From Clostridia bacterium (GTDB taxonomy: Bacteria > Bacillota > Clostridia > Lachnospirales > Lachnospiraceae): a stretch of DNA of 64,000 nucleotides. Both the position numbers and the translations under genes were made by a program. The DNA lies in NCBI GenBank assembly GCA_910576205.1, contig CAJTHL010000008.1:62001-126000 (forward strand). Reading direction: 5' to 3'. Shown in pieces: positions 8,470 through 16,462 of the stretch (positions are counted from its first letter, which is position 1; every line of letters begins with the position of its first letter). Under the pieces are notes generated by a model. The model was not told where the DNA came from. It searched no databases and saw only the letters and a list, made by a program, of their open reading frames with translations.

Positions 8470-8508
8470 AAATCCCCCGGGCTGCCCCTGCGGCCGCCGG
8501 GGGATTTT
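8470..8508 (+). terminator. Intrinsic terminator after hsp20
   Basis: AAATCCCCCGG (8470-8480) pairs with CCGGGGGATTTT (8497-8508). The symmetrical A and T tails make it usable in both directions. Confidence 0.85.
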
Positions 8509-8647
8509 CTGTGCAAGGGGATTGACGGCATTTTCCGGCCGGAAATTACTATGGAAAACTGCTGTTTAAAATGTTAGAATAAAATATCGTGAGGAGGATA
8601 CCAAAGAGAAATCCAGAGTCTGGGGTAAGGGGAGGCAGAAAAGAGTC

Positions 8648-9469
8648 ATGGTACATAGAAATATAGAATACTTTAGCCTGGAGCAGATCTGCAGATCCGG
8701 CCAGTGCTTCCGCATGGAGGAGAAGGGAGAGGGACATTTTGCGGTTATTGCCGGGGGAAGATATCTGGAGGCAAAGCAGCAGGGGAACGCCTGCACTTTT
8801 TTCTGTGAGGAAGAAGAATTTGAGGAGTTCTGGACAGAATATTTTGATCTGGAGCAGGATTATGCCGTGTTCCGGGGGCAGATCAATCCCAGGGACGCTT
8901 ATCTGGTGCAGGCGGCGGACTATGGGTGGGGCATCCGCATTCTGCATCAGGATTTATGGGAGATGCTTGTGTCCTTTCTTATTTCCCAACAGAATCACAT
9001 TCAGCGGATCCGCCGCTGTATCCGGAATATCTGCGAAAGCTATGGGGAGAGAAAGGTGAACGGATGGGGGGAAGCCTTTTATGCGTTTCCCGGACCGGAG
9101 GCTTTGGCGTCTCTTGAGGAGGACGCCCTTAAGGCCAGCAATCTGGGCTACCGCAGCAAATATGTGGTGCGGGCGGCCAGGAGTGTGGTTACGGGAGAGC
9201 TGGATCTGGAGGCGGTAAGGCGGATGCCTTACCGGAAGGCCAGGGAGACGCTTATGGGCCTCTTTGGCGTGGGGGAGAAGGTGGCGGACTGTATCTGCCT
9301 CTTTGCCCTGCATCATCTGGAGGCGTTTCCCGTGGATACCCATATCAGCCAGGCCCTGGCCAGCCATTACAAAAGAGGGTTTCCCAATCGCAGATACTGG
9401 GGGGTACGGGGCGTTATGCAGCAGTATATTTTTTACTACTGTATATCCCTGGGACATGAAACAGGCTGA
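8648..9469 (+). CDS. 8-oxoguanine DNA glycosylase (OGG1-like)
   Basis: A bifunctional base-excision repair enzyme expected to remove 8-oxoguanine and nick the abasic site. The 273-residue protein has the OGG N-terminal domain, with CRSGQCFRMEE as the entry. SFLISQQNHIQRI follows, and then the helix-hairpin-helix LFGVGEKVADCICLFAL. The conserved Lys of VGEKVAD and the Asp of FPVDTHI match the catalytic Lys/Asp pair of the HhH-GPD superfamily. The stop codon lies inside a perfect 11-bp inverted repeat that reaches into the padR promoter. DNA-3-methyladenine glycosylase 2 is a possible alternative label, but the OGG1-type N-terminal domain favours OGG. Confidence 0.87.
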   Translation: MVHRNIEYFSLEQICRSGQCFRMEEKGEGHFAVIAGGRYLEAKQQGNACTFFCEEEEFEEFWTEYFDLEQDYAVFRGQINPRDAYLVQAADYGWGIRILHQDLWEMLVSFLISQQNHIQRIRRCIRNICESYGERKVNGWGEAFYAFPGPEALASLEEDALKASNLGYRSKYVVRAARSVVTGELDLEAVRRMPYRKARETLMGLFGVGEKVADCICLFALHHLEAFPVDTHISQALASHYKRGFPNRRYWGVRGVMQQYIFYYCISLGHETG

Positions 9470-9505
9470 CGGTAAACAGAACGATTGACAAGGACGTCAG
9501 CCTGT
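9461..9505. repeat. Perfect 11-bp inverted repeat across the ogg stop codon and padR promoter
   Basis: ACAGGCTGACG (9461-9471) and CGTCAGCCTGT (9495-9505) are exact reverse complements. The left arm contains the TGA stop of the glycosylase gene. The right arm lies between the -35 and -10 boxes of the padR promoter. No T-run follows on either strand, so a simple terminator is unlikely. Confidence 0.7.
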
Positions 9506-9513
9506 GTTACACT
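9485..9513 (+). promoter_or_regulatory. Promoter of the padR operon
   Basis: TTGACA (9485-9490), 17 bp, TACACT (9508-9513). The right arm of the inverted repeat lies in the spacer. Confidence 0.65.
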
Positions 9514-9517
9514 ATAT

Positions 9518-9530
9518 TTAGTATTACTAA
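9518..9530 (+). promoter_or_regulatory. Candidate PadR operator palindrome
   Basis: TTAGTA-T-TACTAA is a perfect 13-bp palindrome just after the -10 box. PadR proteins usually repress their own promoters at AT-rich palindromes, so autoregulation is a reasonable inference. Confidence 0.5.
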
Positions 9531-9588
9531 GTATTTATGATATTATAAATTGCGGTTCAGACATAGACGGGAAAAGGACGGAAAAATT

Positions 9589-9933
9589 TTGAATCCAAAA
9601 TATGAGCGGCAACTGAAAAAGGGAGTGCTGGAGATCCTGGTGCTACGGCTTCTGGCAGAAGAGGAAAAGTATGGGTATCAGATGCTAAATGAACTGCGGG
9701 ATAAAAGCCGCAGTATGTTTGCCGTGAAGGAAGGGACACTGTATCCTATTCTGTACCGTCTGGAGGAGGACGGCTTGGTGGCCAGCAGATGGCGGGAGCC
9801 TAAGGGAAAGGAGATTTCCAGAAAATATTATGCCATTACCGCCCAGGGCAGGGAAGCCCTGGAGGAATTGCGGAAATTGTGGTTTGATTTTGAGGAGCAG
9901 GTGTCGGAAATCCTGGGAAAGGGGAGCGTATGA
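9589..9933 (+). CDS. PadR-family transcriptional repressor
   Basis: A 114-residue winged-helix regulator. The start is taken as TTG 9589, giving the typical MNPKYERQLKKGVLEILVLRL opening. A TTG 39 bp upstream only adds a non-conserved tail. The core GYQMLNELRDKS and LYPILYRLEEDGLV are characteristic of PadR, with a C-terminal dimerization helix. It overlaps the next gene by 4 bp (ATGA), so the two are translationally coupled. PadR plus HAAS-domain membrane protein pairs are common in Firmicutes and usually answer to envelope or antimicrobial stress. The ligand is unknown. Confidence 0.93.
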   Translation: MNPKYERQLKKGVLEILVLRLLAEEEKYGYQMLNELRDKSRSMFAVKEGTLYPILYRLEEDGLVASRWREPKGKEISRKYYAITAQGREALEELRKLWFDFEEQVSEILGKGSV

Positions 9934-10586
9934 ATCAGGAGCTTTATTTTAAGAAACTGGGAAAGGCGCTAGGCTGCGCCGCGAATAAAAAGGCCGGCGT
10001 TCTGGAAGACCTTCGCGAGGATGTTAGGGAGGCCCTAAGCCAGGGGGAGAGCTGGGAGCAGGTTATGGCACGTATGGGGACGCCGGAGGAGCTGGCAGGA
10101 GAGCTCAATGAAAACATGGGTGTGGAGGGGAAAGCTTCCGGAAAAAGCAGTGTGTGGAAGATTGTGCTGGCTGTGGCAGGCGGCGTACTCCTTCTGCTGC
10201 TTCTGGCGGGGGTCCTTGTTTACCGCAGCCTGCCCAAGAGCTATGAGATGGGAACCAGCGGACTCTTTGACCCAAAGACCGTACAGGCATCGGCGGAGGA
10301 GATTGTGGAGCTTCTGGACGCCGGGGAGTTTGAGGCTCTGCAGGAGCGGTCTGTGGAAAAAATGAAGCCCACATTTACAGAAGAAACGATTGCAGCCGTT
10401 AGGGAAGAGGCCCTGGGAGAGCTGGGGGCGTTTGAAAAATTTGCCGGTTATCTGGCGGCGGAGGTAAAGCAGGGCGGGGAAATCTTTGCCATGACCGAGG
10501 TGACGGCCCTCTATGAGGAGCGCAGCGTGATTTACCGCATTACTTTCGACGAGGATATGAAGCTGGCAGGGATTTATATGCGGTGA
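9930..10586 (+). CDS. HAAS (DUF1700-like) membrane protein with DUF3887-like C-terminal domain
   Basis: A 218-residue protein. The N-terminal ~75 residues (YFKKLGKALG...ARMGTPEELAGEL) resemble the HAAS/DUF1700 helical domain that partners PadR proteins. One membrane segment, IVLAVAGGVLLLLLLAGVLVY, lies at about 82-102. The extracytoplasmic C-terminal region of ~115 residues resembles DUF3887, a small NTF2-like fold. The 4-bp overlap with padR suggests they act together. A plausible model is that the membrane protein sequesters or senses for PadR, but nothing in the sequence proves it. Confidence 0.75.
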   Translation: MNQELYFKKLGKALGCAANKKAGVLEDLREDVREALSQGESWEQVMARMGTPEELAGELNENMGVEGKASGKSSVWKIVLAVAGGVLLLLLLAGVLVYRSLPKSYEMGTSGLFDPKTVQASAEEIVELLDAGEFEALQERSVEKMKPTFTEETIAAVREEALGELGAFEKFAGYLAAEVKQGGEIFAMTEVTALYEERSVIYRITFDEDMKLAGIYMR

Positions 10587-10608
10587 GCCTGCATTTAATC
10601 AGACGTAT

Positions 10609-11475
10609 TTAATCCGATGTGTCAACTACGGGATTTTTCCGGTAAGCAGCCGGGGAAATCCCGGTTTTGCTTTTAAAGGCGTTGATAAAGCTGCAATCGG
10701 AGGCATAACCTAAGAGCTCCCCGATCTGCCCCACCGGGGTGGGAGTGTATAAAAGCAGGGTTCTTGCCAGACTGATCTTTAGGTTGGACATGTAACTTAT
10801 GGGGGAGATACCCATAAATTCCTTGAACTGGTGAGAAAAATAATAGGGGCTCATGCTGGCAAGATCTGCCAATTCCTGGATGGTAAAATTGCGTTCCGGG
10901 TGGGAGCGCATGTAGTTAACCACATCATCAATAATGGTGCGGTTGGGGGACGCGCAGGCGGCGGCCAGATCTCCGGAGGTCTGGATGGCGCAGAGAATCT
11001 GGTAAACAGCCACGGAGAGCTCTCTCTCCGGCACATTGTTTACAAAGTACATTTTGGAGATAAGGGGCTCCATAATATCGCGGATTTCCCGGTAATTCTG
11101 CAATTTGAAGAGAAAGCTTCTGTTTGTCCGTATGAGATGGTCAGTAATCTCCCGGCAGTTTTTTCCGCCGATATGGAAAAAATGAAATTCACAGTGTTTT
11201 CCCGAATAATAGGCATGGGGCCGGTCACAATTTAAGAGAACCAGGTCGTTCTTTCCGGCAGTCCGGCGTTCCCCTTCATATTCTACATGTAGCTCTCCGT
11301 CATCCATCAGCAGAATCATGGGCCCTAAGTGGGAATTGCGCTGGATAGAGTAGGACTCTGTGCAATAGAAGTGCCCGGAGACAAGGATATAGTAGTAAAA
11401 AGTTTCAAAAATTTCTGTAGGGGTAAAGAAGAAAAATTCCGACCCCGGTAAAACTCCTTTTTCATCACAGATCAT
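10609..11475 (-). CDS. AraC-family transcriptional regulator
   Basis: The start at 11475 is chosen because AAGGAGG lies 5 bases upstream; a longer frame begins earlier without a ribosome site. The 288-residue protein has an AraC-type cupin sensor (about 1-130, with PHAYYSGKHCEFHFFHIGG) and a C-terminal pair of helix-turn-helices (FTIQELADLASMSPYYFSHQ, VGQIGELLGYASDCSFINAF). It is divergent from the monosaccharide ABC operon at 11656, so it is probably that operon's sugar-responsive regulator. This target assignment comes from position only. Confidence 0.9.
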   Translation of the reverse strand: MICDEKGVLPGSEFFFFTPTEIFETFYYYILVSGHFYCTESYSIQRNSHLGPMILLMDDGELHVEYEGERRTAGKNDLVLLNCDRPHAYYSGKHCEFHFFHIGGKNCREITDHLIRTNRSFLFKLQNYREIRDIMEPLISKMYFVNNVPERELSVAVYQILCAIQTSGDLAAACASPNRTIIDDVVNYMRSHPERNFTIQELADLASMSPYYFSHQFKEFMGISPISYMSNLKISLARTLLLYTPTPVGQIGELLGYASDCSFINAFKSKTGISPAAYRKNPVVDTSD

Positions 11476-11593
11476 AGGAACCTCCTTATCCGGGTTTCGC
11501 ACCCGTCTATCCTGCTGTGCGTCTGCTGGAAACCAGTATAAATCATTTCCCTAAGAAAAGCAAGATAAATAAACTTTATGACAGGCTCATATA

Positions 11594-11622
11594 TTGTGAA
11601 CCGCGATTTCCCGTGATAAAAT
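11594..11622 (+). promoter_or_regulatory. Promoter of the multiple-monosaccharide ABC operon
   Basis: TTGTGA (11594-11599), 17 bp, TAAAAT (11617-11622), 33 bp before the start codon. Confidence 0.7.
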
Positions 11623-11655
11623 GGCGCTATCATAAAAAACGGGAGGAACAATAAA

Positions 11656-12834
11656 ATGAAAAAACGAGTATTGGCATTATTGCTTGCAGGAGTAATGGCC
11701 CTTGGCATGACGGCATGCGGCAGTACCGCGCCGGAGGCATCCGGGAACGGACAGGAGGCGCCGTCCCAGGAGGGAGAGATCGGGGAGACGGAGAAGCCCG
11801 CAGACTCCGGGGAAGGCATCCAGGTGGGAATTGTGCTTCCCACAAAGGACGAGCCCAGATGGATCCAGGATGAGACCAGATTTGGGGAAATTCTCGACGA
11901 GGCCGGCTTTACCTATCAGGTGCTTTTCAGCCAGGGCTCTTCCGCCACAGAGAAAACCAATGTGGAAACCCTGGTATCCAAGGGTGTAAAGGTACTGATC
12001 TTATGTCCCCAGGACAGCGCGGCCGCTGCGTCCACCGTGGACTATGCGGCGGACAACGGCGTGACGGTTATCAGCTATGACCGTCTGATTACGGGAACCG
12101 CAAAGCTTAACTATATTGTGGGATTTGACAGCACATCCGTGGGAACTGCCCAGGGAAATTACCTGATTGAACAGGCCGGGGACAAGAAGGGAAATCCCCT
12201 CTACCTCTATGCCGGAGCTACCACCGATGAAAATGCCTTCCTGTTTTTCGAGGGCGCATGGCAGGCGCTTCAGCCAAAGATTGCCGACGGTACCTTTGTA
12301 ATCAAAAATTCCTCTGAGGCGGAGGCTTTGTCCGATACCCAGGAGCTTACCAGGGAGCAGATGTCCGCCATTCTGGGACAGATCACCACAGACTGGGATT
12401 TTGAGGTGTCCAAATCCAAGGCGGAGGCTAACCTTACAGCCGCTTCTGCTGCGGACAAGGGGGATGTATTTATCCTGGCGCCCAACGACGGCACCAGTCG
12501 TTCCATCGCGGACGTATTTGCCATTGACCCGGATGTGACCAGCTATGTGATTACAGGGCAGGATGCGGAGAGCGCTTCCATCCAGTACATTATTGACGGA
12601 AAACAGTCCATGACCGTGTTAAAGGACACCAGAATTCTGTCCAGGGCAGCCGTTGATATGGCTACGGAGATTCTGGAGAGCGGAAAAGCCACCACAAACG
12701 CCACCTATGACAACGGCGCAGGGGAGATTCCCATGTATCAGATGGAGGTGCTGTCCGTCACAAAAGATACCATGCAGGAATATATCTTTGATTCCGAATA
12801 CTATAACGCCGCTGACTTTACAGGGCTGGAATAA
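11656..12834 (+). CDS. chvE: Monosaccharide ABC importer, substrate-binding lipoprotein (ChvE/XylF type)
   Basis: A 392-residue secreted lipoprotein: signal peptide KKRVLALLLAGVMALGM, then the lipobox ending at the cysteine of MTACG. After a Gly/Glu-rich linker comes the periplasmic-binding-protein fold of the ChvE/xylose class, seen in VGIVLPTKDEPRWIQDE, VISYDRLITG and VTSYVITGQDAES. Homologues bind xylose, glucose, galactose or arabinose, and the sugar cannot be fixed from sequence. It is the first gene of an operon with the ATPase (12992) and permease (14539). A GC-rich hairpin separates it from the ATPase gene. Confidence 0.88.
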   Translation: MKKRVLALLLAGVMALGMTACGSTAPEASGNGQEAPSQEGEIGETEKPADSGEGIQVGIVLPTKDEPRWIQDETRFGEILDEAGFTYQVLFSQGSSATEKTNVETLVSKGVKVLILCPQDSAAAASTVDYAADNGVTVISYDRLITGTAKLNYIVGFDSTSVGTAQGNYLIEQAGDKKGNPLYLYAGATTDENAFLFFEGAWQALQPKIADGTFVIKNSSEAEALSDTQELTREQMSAILGQITTDWDFEVSKSKAEANLTAASAADKGDVFILAPNDGTSRSIADVFAIDPDVTSYVITGQDAESASIQYIIDGKQSMTVLKDTRILSRAAVDMATEILESGKATTNATYDNGAGEIPMYQMEVLSVTKDTMQEYIFDSEYYNAADFTGLE

Positions 12835-12871
12835 GGTTTCGCCAGAGACCGGCACAAGCAAAACAGGAGAA

Positions 12872-12908
12872 CCGGCGCCGGAATGCAGGGCTTGCGTTGC
12901 GGCGCCGG
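12872..12908 (+). other. GC-rich intercistronic hairpin after the binding-protein gene
   Basis: CCGGCGCCG (12872-12880) pairs with CGGCGCCGG (12900-12908). It has no T-run. Such structures after binding-protein genes often stabilise the upstream message or attenuate downstream genes, which would give more binding protein than ATPase. A second weaker pairing is CAGATGCCC with GGGCGTCTG near 12938-12971. Confidence 0.5.
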
Positions 12909-12991
12909 AAGTCTGTCTGAGGTACATTAAGACGGCAGATGCCCGGATGATGTCCCCAAAGGGCGTCTGAGAAATCAGGATGGAGGCTTAT

Positions 12992-14539
12992 ATGAATGAT
13001 ATTATTCTGGAAATGCAGGAAATCACAAAGGAATTTCCGGGAGTCCGGGCTCTGGACAGGGTTTGTTTCCAGGTAAAGCGGGGAGAAATCCATTGTCTGG
13101 TGGGAGAAAACGGAGCCGGAAAGTCCACACTGATGAAGGTGCTGTCCGGGGTGCATCCCTACGGAACCTACACGGGGAAAATCCTCTATAATGGGGAAGA
13201 ACAAAGATTTAAGACCATTGCGGACAGCGAACAGAAGGGAATTGCCATTATTTACCAGGAGCTGGCGCTGATTCCGGAGCTGACGGTTTATGAAAATATT
13301 TTCTTTGGCCATGAGATTATGAAGGGACGTACCATCGACTGGAACGAAACTATTGCCCAGGCAAAGAAAATGCTGGAAAAGGTGAAGCTTGATGTGGACC
13401 CTTCGGCAAAAATCAAGGAGCTTGGAGTGGGAAAACAGCAGCTGGTGGAGATTGCCAAGGCTCTCAGCAAAAATGTAAAGCTTCTGATTCTGGATGAGCC
13501 CACGGCGGCCCTCAATGAGGACGACAGCGAAAACCTGTTGAAACTGATCCGGGAGCTGAGCCGTGAGGGCGTCACCTGCATTATGATTTCCCACAAGCTA
13601 AAGGAGATTACAGCCATTGCGGACACCATCACCGTGCTGCGGGACGGAGCCACAATCTGTTCCATGGACTGCCATGAGCGGGAGATAACCGAGTCGGAAA
13701 TCATAAAAAATATGGTGGGGCGGGAGATTGACAACATTTACCCCAGGCGGGCGGAGCACGAAATTGGGGAGGTGCAGCTTGAGATCAGAGGCTGGACGGT
13801 ATTTGACCCCGGAAAGGACAGGGAAATCCTCCATAAGTGCAGCATTAACGTGCGAAAAGGGGAGATTGTGGGCATCCAGGGGCTTATGGGGGCGGGAAGG
13901 ACAGAGCTTGCTATGAGCATATTTGGAAATGCTCCGGGATACCGCATTACCGGCGGAGAGCTGTATATGGGCGGAAAGAAGGTCTCTTTTAAAAACCCCA
14001 GGGAGGCCATTAAGGCGGGGCTGGCCTATGTGACGGAAGACCGGAAGGGCAACGGACTGTTTCTCATCCAGGATATCCAATACAACACGTCTATCGCTAA
14101 CCTGGAAGAATTGTGTCAGGGGGCGGTTATCAATGAGAACGAGGAGATTAGGATAGCAAATGCGTACAAGGATTCCATCCGCATTAAGGCGTCCTCCATC
14201 AAACAGAGAGTGGGGAACTTAAGCGGCGGAAACCAGCAGAAGGTGCAGCTTGCAAAATGGATGTTTGTAAAGCCCAGGGTAATGATTCTGGATGAACCCA
14301 CCAGAGGCATTGACGTAGGCGCAAAATATGAGATTTACACGCTGATGAACAGACTGGTGGAGGAGGGCATGAGCATCATTATGATTTCCTCGGAGCTGCC
14401 CGAGATCCTGGGCATGAGCGACAGGCTCTATGTGATGTCGGAGGGCGCCATTACAGGGGAAGTGTCCGCCGCTGAGGCAAATGAGGAAAAGATTATGGCA
14501 ATGGCCATCTGCGGAACGCAAAGTAAGGAGGGAGCCTAA
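12992..14539 (+). CDS. mmsA: Monosaccharide ABC importer, duplicated ATP-binding protein
   Basis: The start at 12992 is chosen because GGAGG lies 5 bases upstream; an in-frame ATG 12 bp earlier lacks a good site. The 515-residue protein has two ABC domains. The first has Walker A GENGAGKSTLMKVLSG and Walker B LLILDEPTAALNE. The second has the degenerate P-loop GLMGAGRTELAMSIFG, then signature LSGGNQQKVQLAKW and DEPTRGIDVGAK. This is the RbsA/XylG/GguA layout, energising the permease at 14539, whose start codon shares one base with its stop. An intact ATPase next to a shortened permease is odd. Confidence 0.92.
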   Translation: MNDIILEMQEITKEFPGVRALDRVCFQVKRGEIHCLVGENGAGKSTLMKVLSGVHPYGTYTGKILYNGEEQRFKTIADSEQKGIAIIYQELALIPELTVYENIFFGHEIMKGRTIDWNETIAQAKKMLEKVKLDVDPSAKIKELGVGKQQLVEIAKALSKNVKLLILDEPTAALNEDDSENLLKLIRELSREGVTCIMISHKLKEITAIADTITVLRDGATICSMDCHEREITESEIIKNMVGREIDNIYPRRAEHEIGEVQLEIRGWTVFDPGKDREILHKCSINVRKGEIVGIQGLMGAGRTELAMSIFGNAPGYRITGGELYMGGKKVSFKNPREAIKAGLAYVTEDRKGNGLFLIQDIQYNTSIANLEELCQGAVINENEEIRIANAYKDSIRIKASSIKQRVGNLSGGNQQKVQLAKWMFVKPRVMILDEPTRGIDVGAKYEIYTLMNRLVEEGMSIIMISSELPEILGMSDRLYVMSEGAITGEVSAAEANEEKIMAMAICGTQSKEGA

Positions 14540-15363
14540 TGAAAGAACGGAGTGTGGGAAAAGAAATACTGACGCTGCTTAAGGAAAATGTCAGAGATTA
14601 CATTATGTATATTGCCCTGGTGGTGATTATGGCGTTTTTTACCTGGCGTACCAATGGAGTGTTTATCCAGGCCAGAAATCTGTCCAATCTTATCAATCAG
14701 GCCGGGTACGTGGCTGTTCTTGCTATTGGTATGACAGTCATATTGATTTTGCGGCATATTGACCTGTCCGTGGGATACGTGGCGGGCTTCTGTGGGGCCG
14801 TGGCAGGCATTCTTCTGGAGCAGAAGCATATGAATGTGTGGCTTACCATACTGATTGTACTGCTGGTGGGGCTTCTGATCGGGCTGTACCAGGGGCTTCT
14901 GGTCACCTGGCTTAAGGTACCGGCATTTGTGGCTACCCTGGCAGGAATGTTTATCTTCCGTGGGCTTTTAAACATGTCTCTCCAGGCCACAGGCACCATT
15001 ATCATTTCCTCAGGCACCTTTAATCTCCTGTCAAACGGGTTTGTGCCAGACCTTCCGGTTCACGCGGGCTTTCATGTGCTGACGGTTCTTGTGGGAGTCC
15101 TTGCGGTCTGCTGGTCTGTGTTTAGCCAGGTAAAAACCCGCAGGAACAGGCAGAAGTATAATTTCCAGGTAAATTCCATGCCGGTTTTTGTGCTGAAGCT
15201 TGCGGGGATTTCCGCCATCATTGCGGTGATCGCAGGCGCACTGGTGATTATGTCGCTCACCAACGGCATGAATCTATTGGGGGTGGATATTTCCTTCCAG
15301 TATGTGGTGAAGGGCATCATCTTTATTATCGCCGTGGCGTTTGACGTCCGCTCCAGGGGCTGA
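14539..15363 (+). CDS. mmsB: Monosaccharide ABC importer permease, apparently internally deleted
   Basis: A 274-residue membrane protein of the GguB/MmsB/XylH class, whose members usually have about 385-400 residues. The N-terminal half (NLINQAGYVAVLAIGMTVIL, HIDLSVGYVAGFCGAVAG, VPAFVATLAGMFIFRGLL) is normal. The usual C-terminal end, NNGM-type (here TNGMNLLGVDISFQ) plus KGIIFIIAVAFDV, is also present. In between, after FVLKLAGISAIIAVIAGALV, the expected ~110 residues are missing without loss of frame. That stretch normally holds the second half of the membrane helices, the YAIGGN-type cytoplasmic loop that contacts the ATPase, and the FIGGA segment. It may be non-functional. Family recognition is firm; the deletion is inferred from remembered homologues. 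Confidence 0.8.
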   Translation: MKERSVGKEILTLLKENVRDYIMYIALVVIMAFFTWRTNGVFIQARNLSNLINQAGYVAVLAIGMTVILILRHIDLSVGYVAGFCGAVAGILLEQKHMNVWLTILIVLLVGLLIGLYQGLLVTWLKVPAFVATLAGMFIFRGLLNMSLQATGTIIISSGTFNLLSNGFVPDLPVHAGFHVLTVLVGVLAVCWSVFSQVKTRRNRQKYNFQVNSMPVFVLKLAGISAIIAVIAGALVIMSLTNGMNLLGVDISFQYVVKGIIFIIAVAFDVRSRG

Positions 15364-15387
15364 GGACTGCACAAAAAACTGAAAACG

Positions 15388-15421
15388 GCATCTGCACGGA
15401 CGGGGGGTGAAAGGCGGATGC
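15388..15421 (+). other. Intercistronic hairpin of the GCATC...GATGCGGAA type (copy 2)
   Basis: GCATCTGC (15388-15395) pairs with GCGGATGC (15414-15421), eight pairs including one U-G. GGAAATGGG follows, and then the ROK kinase start. See copies near 0.45, 24.0, 47.9 and 53.6 kb. Confidence 0.45.
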
Positions 15422-15445
15422 GGAAATGGGATAGGAGACCTGTTT

Positions 15446-16462
15446 ATGAAATATTATCTGGGCCTTGACGTGGGAGGAACCAACCTGGCGGCGGGCGTGG
15501 TAACGGAGGAGTATGAAATTATTTCCAGAAAGTCCGTACCCTCCGGGGCGGGAAAGAGCGTTGAGGAGATTGTAAAGGCCATGGCGGACGTGTCAAAGGA
15601 TGCGCTGTCAGAGGCGGGACTTAAAGAGAAGGATGTGGATTACTGGGGGATCGGCATGCCAAGCTGCGTAAACCCAAAGACAAGGCTGCTGGTACACGCC
15701 AACTGCTTCGGCTGGAGAAATGTTCCCATACTGGACTACTTGTCAACACACACACAGCTTCCCATTCTTATAGAAAATGATGGGAGATGTGCAGCCTATG
15801 GGGAAATCCTGGCGGGAGCGGGGAAAAATTACGAAAACGCTATGATGCTGACCCTTGGAACAGGCGTGGGCGGCGGCATTATCCTGGAAGGAAAGATCTA
15901 CTCCGGGGCCGACCGCATGGGCTGTGAGCTGGGCCATACCAAGCTGGTGTACAACGGATGGGAATGCACCTGCGGGCAGAGGGGATGTCTGGATGTTTAC
16001 TGCTCGGCCAGGGGACTTCTGCGTATAGCCGGGGAGGAAATGCAGGAAAAGCCGGAGGATCTTACCGTGCGCCGTATTTTTGATAACTGGAAGGAAGGGG
16101 ATGCGTTGGCAGAGAAAATCGTGTCCCGGTATGTGGACTACCTGGTGGCAGGGCTCTCCACATTTATCACCATTTTCCGCCCGGAAATAATTATTCTGGG
16201 AGGCGGCATTGCAAACGCCGGGGAGGCTTTTCTGGAGAGGGTCAACCGGAACCTGAAAAAAGGAACCTTCTCCGGGGAGGAGATCGGGGTCCCCAGGGTT
16301 GTCCGGGCAAAGCTTGGAAATGACGCGGGCATCATTGGGGCGGCTATGCTTGGGGCAAAGCAAAATCACACAGCGTCTGCAAAGAGACACATGGGAAGGG
16401 CAGACGAAAAACTTGAAATGGAGGCAGAATATGATTCATTTTTCAACAGACAGATACAATAA
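15446..16462 (+). CDS. ROK-family sugar kinase
   Basis: The start at 15446 is preceded by AGGAG; upstream in-frame codons lack a site. The 338-residue cytoplasmic protein opens with the phosphate-1 motif YYLGLDVGGTNLAAGVV. It has the ROK signature around MLTLGTGVGGGIILEGKIY and the zinc site formed by the His of GHTKLV and the cysteines of CTCGQRGCLDVYC. ROK kinases phosphorylate glucose, fructose, N-acetylmannosamine, allose and similar sugars. Its place behind the monosaccharide importer suggests that it phosphorylates the imported sugar. The exact substrate is not readable. Its 3' end overlaps the next gene by 32 bp. Confidence 0.88.
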   Translation: MKYYLGLDVGGTNLAAGVVTEEYEIISRKSVPSGAGKSVEEIVKAMADVSKDALSEAGLKEKDVDYWGIGMPSCVNPKTRLLVHANCFGWRNVPILDYLSTHTQLPILIENDGRCAAYGEILAGAGKNYENAMMLTLGTGVGGGIILEGKIYSGADRMGCELGHTKLVYNGWECTCGQRGCLDVYCSARGLLRIAGEEMQEKPEDLTVRRIFDNWKEGDALAEKIVSRYVDYLVAGLSTFITIFRPEIIILGGGIANAGEAFLERVNRNLKKGTFSGEEIGVPRVVRAKLGNDAGIIGAAMLGAKQNHTASAKRHMGRADEKLEMEAEYDSFFNRQIQ

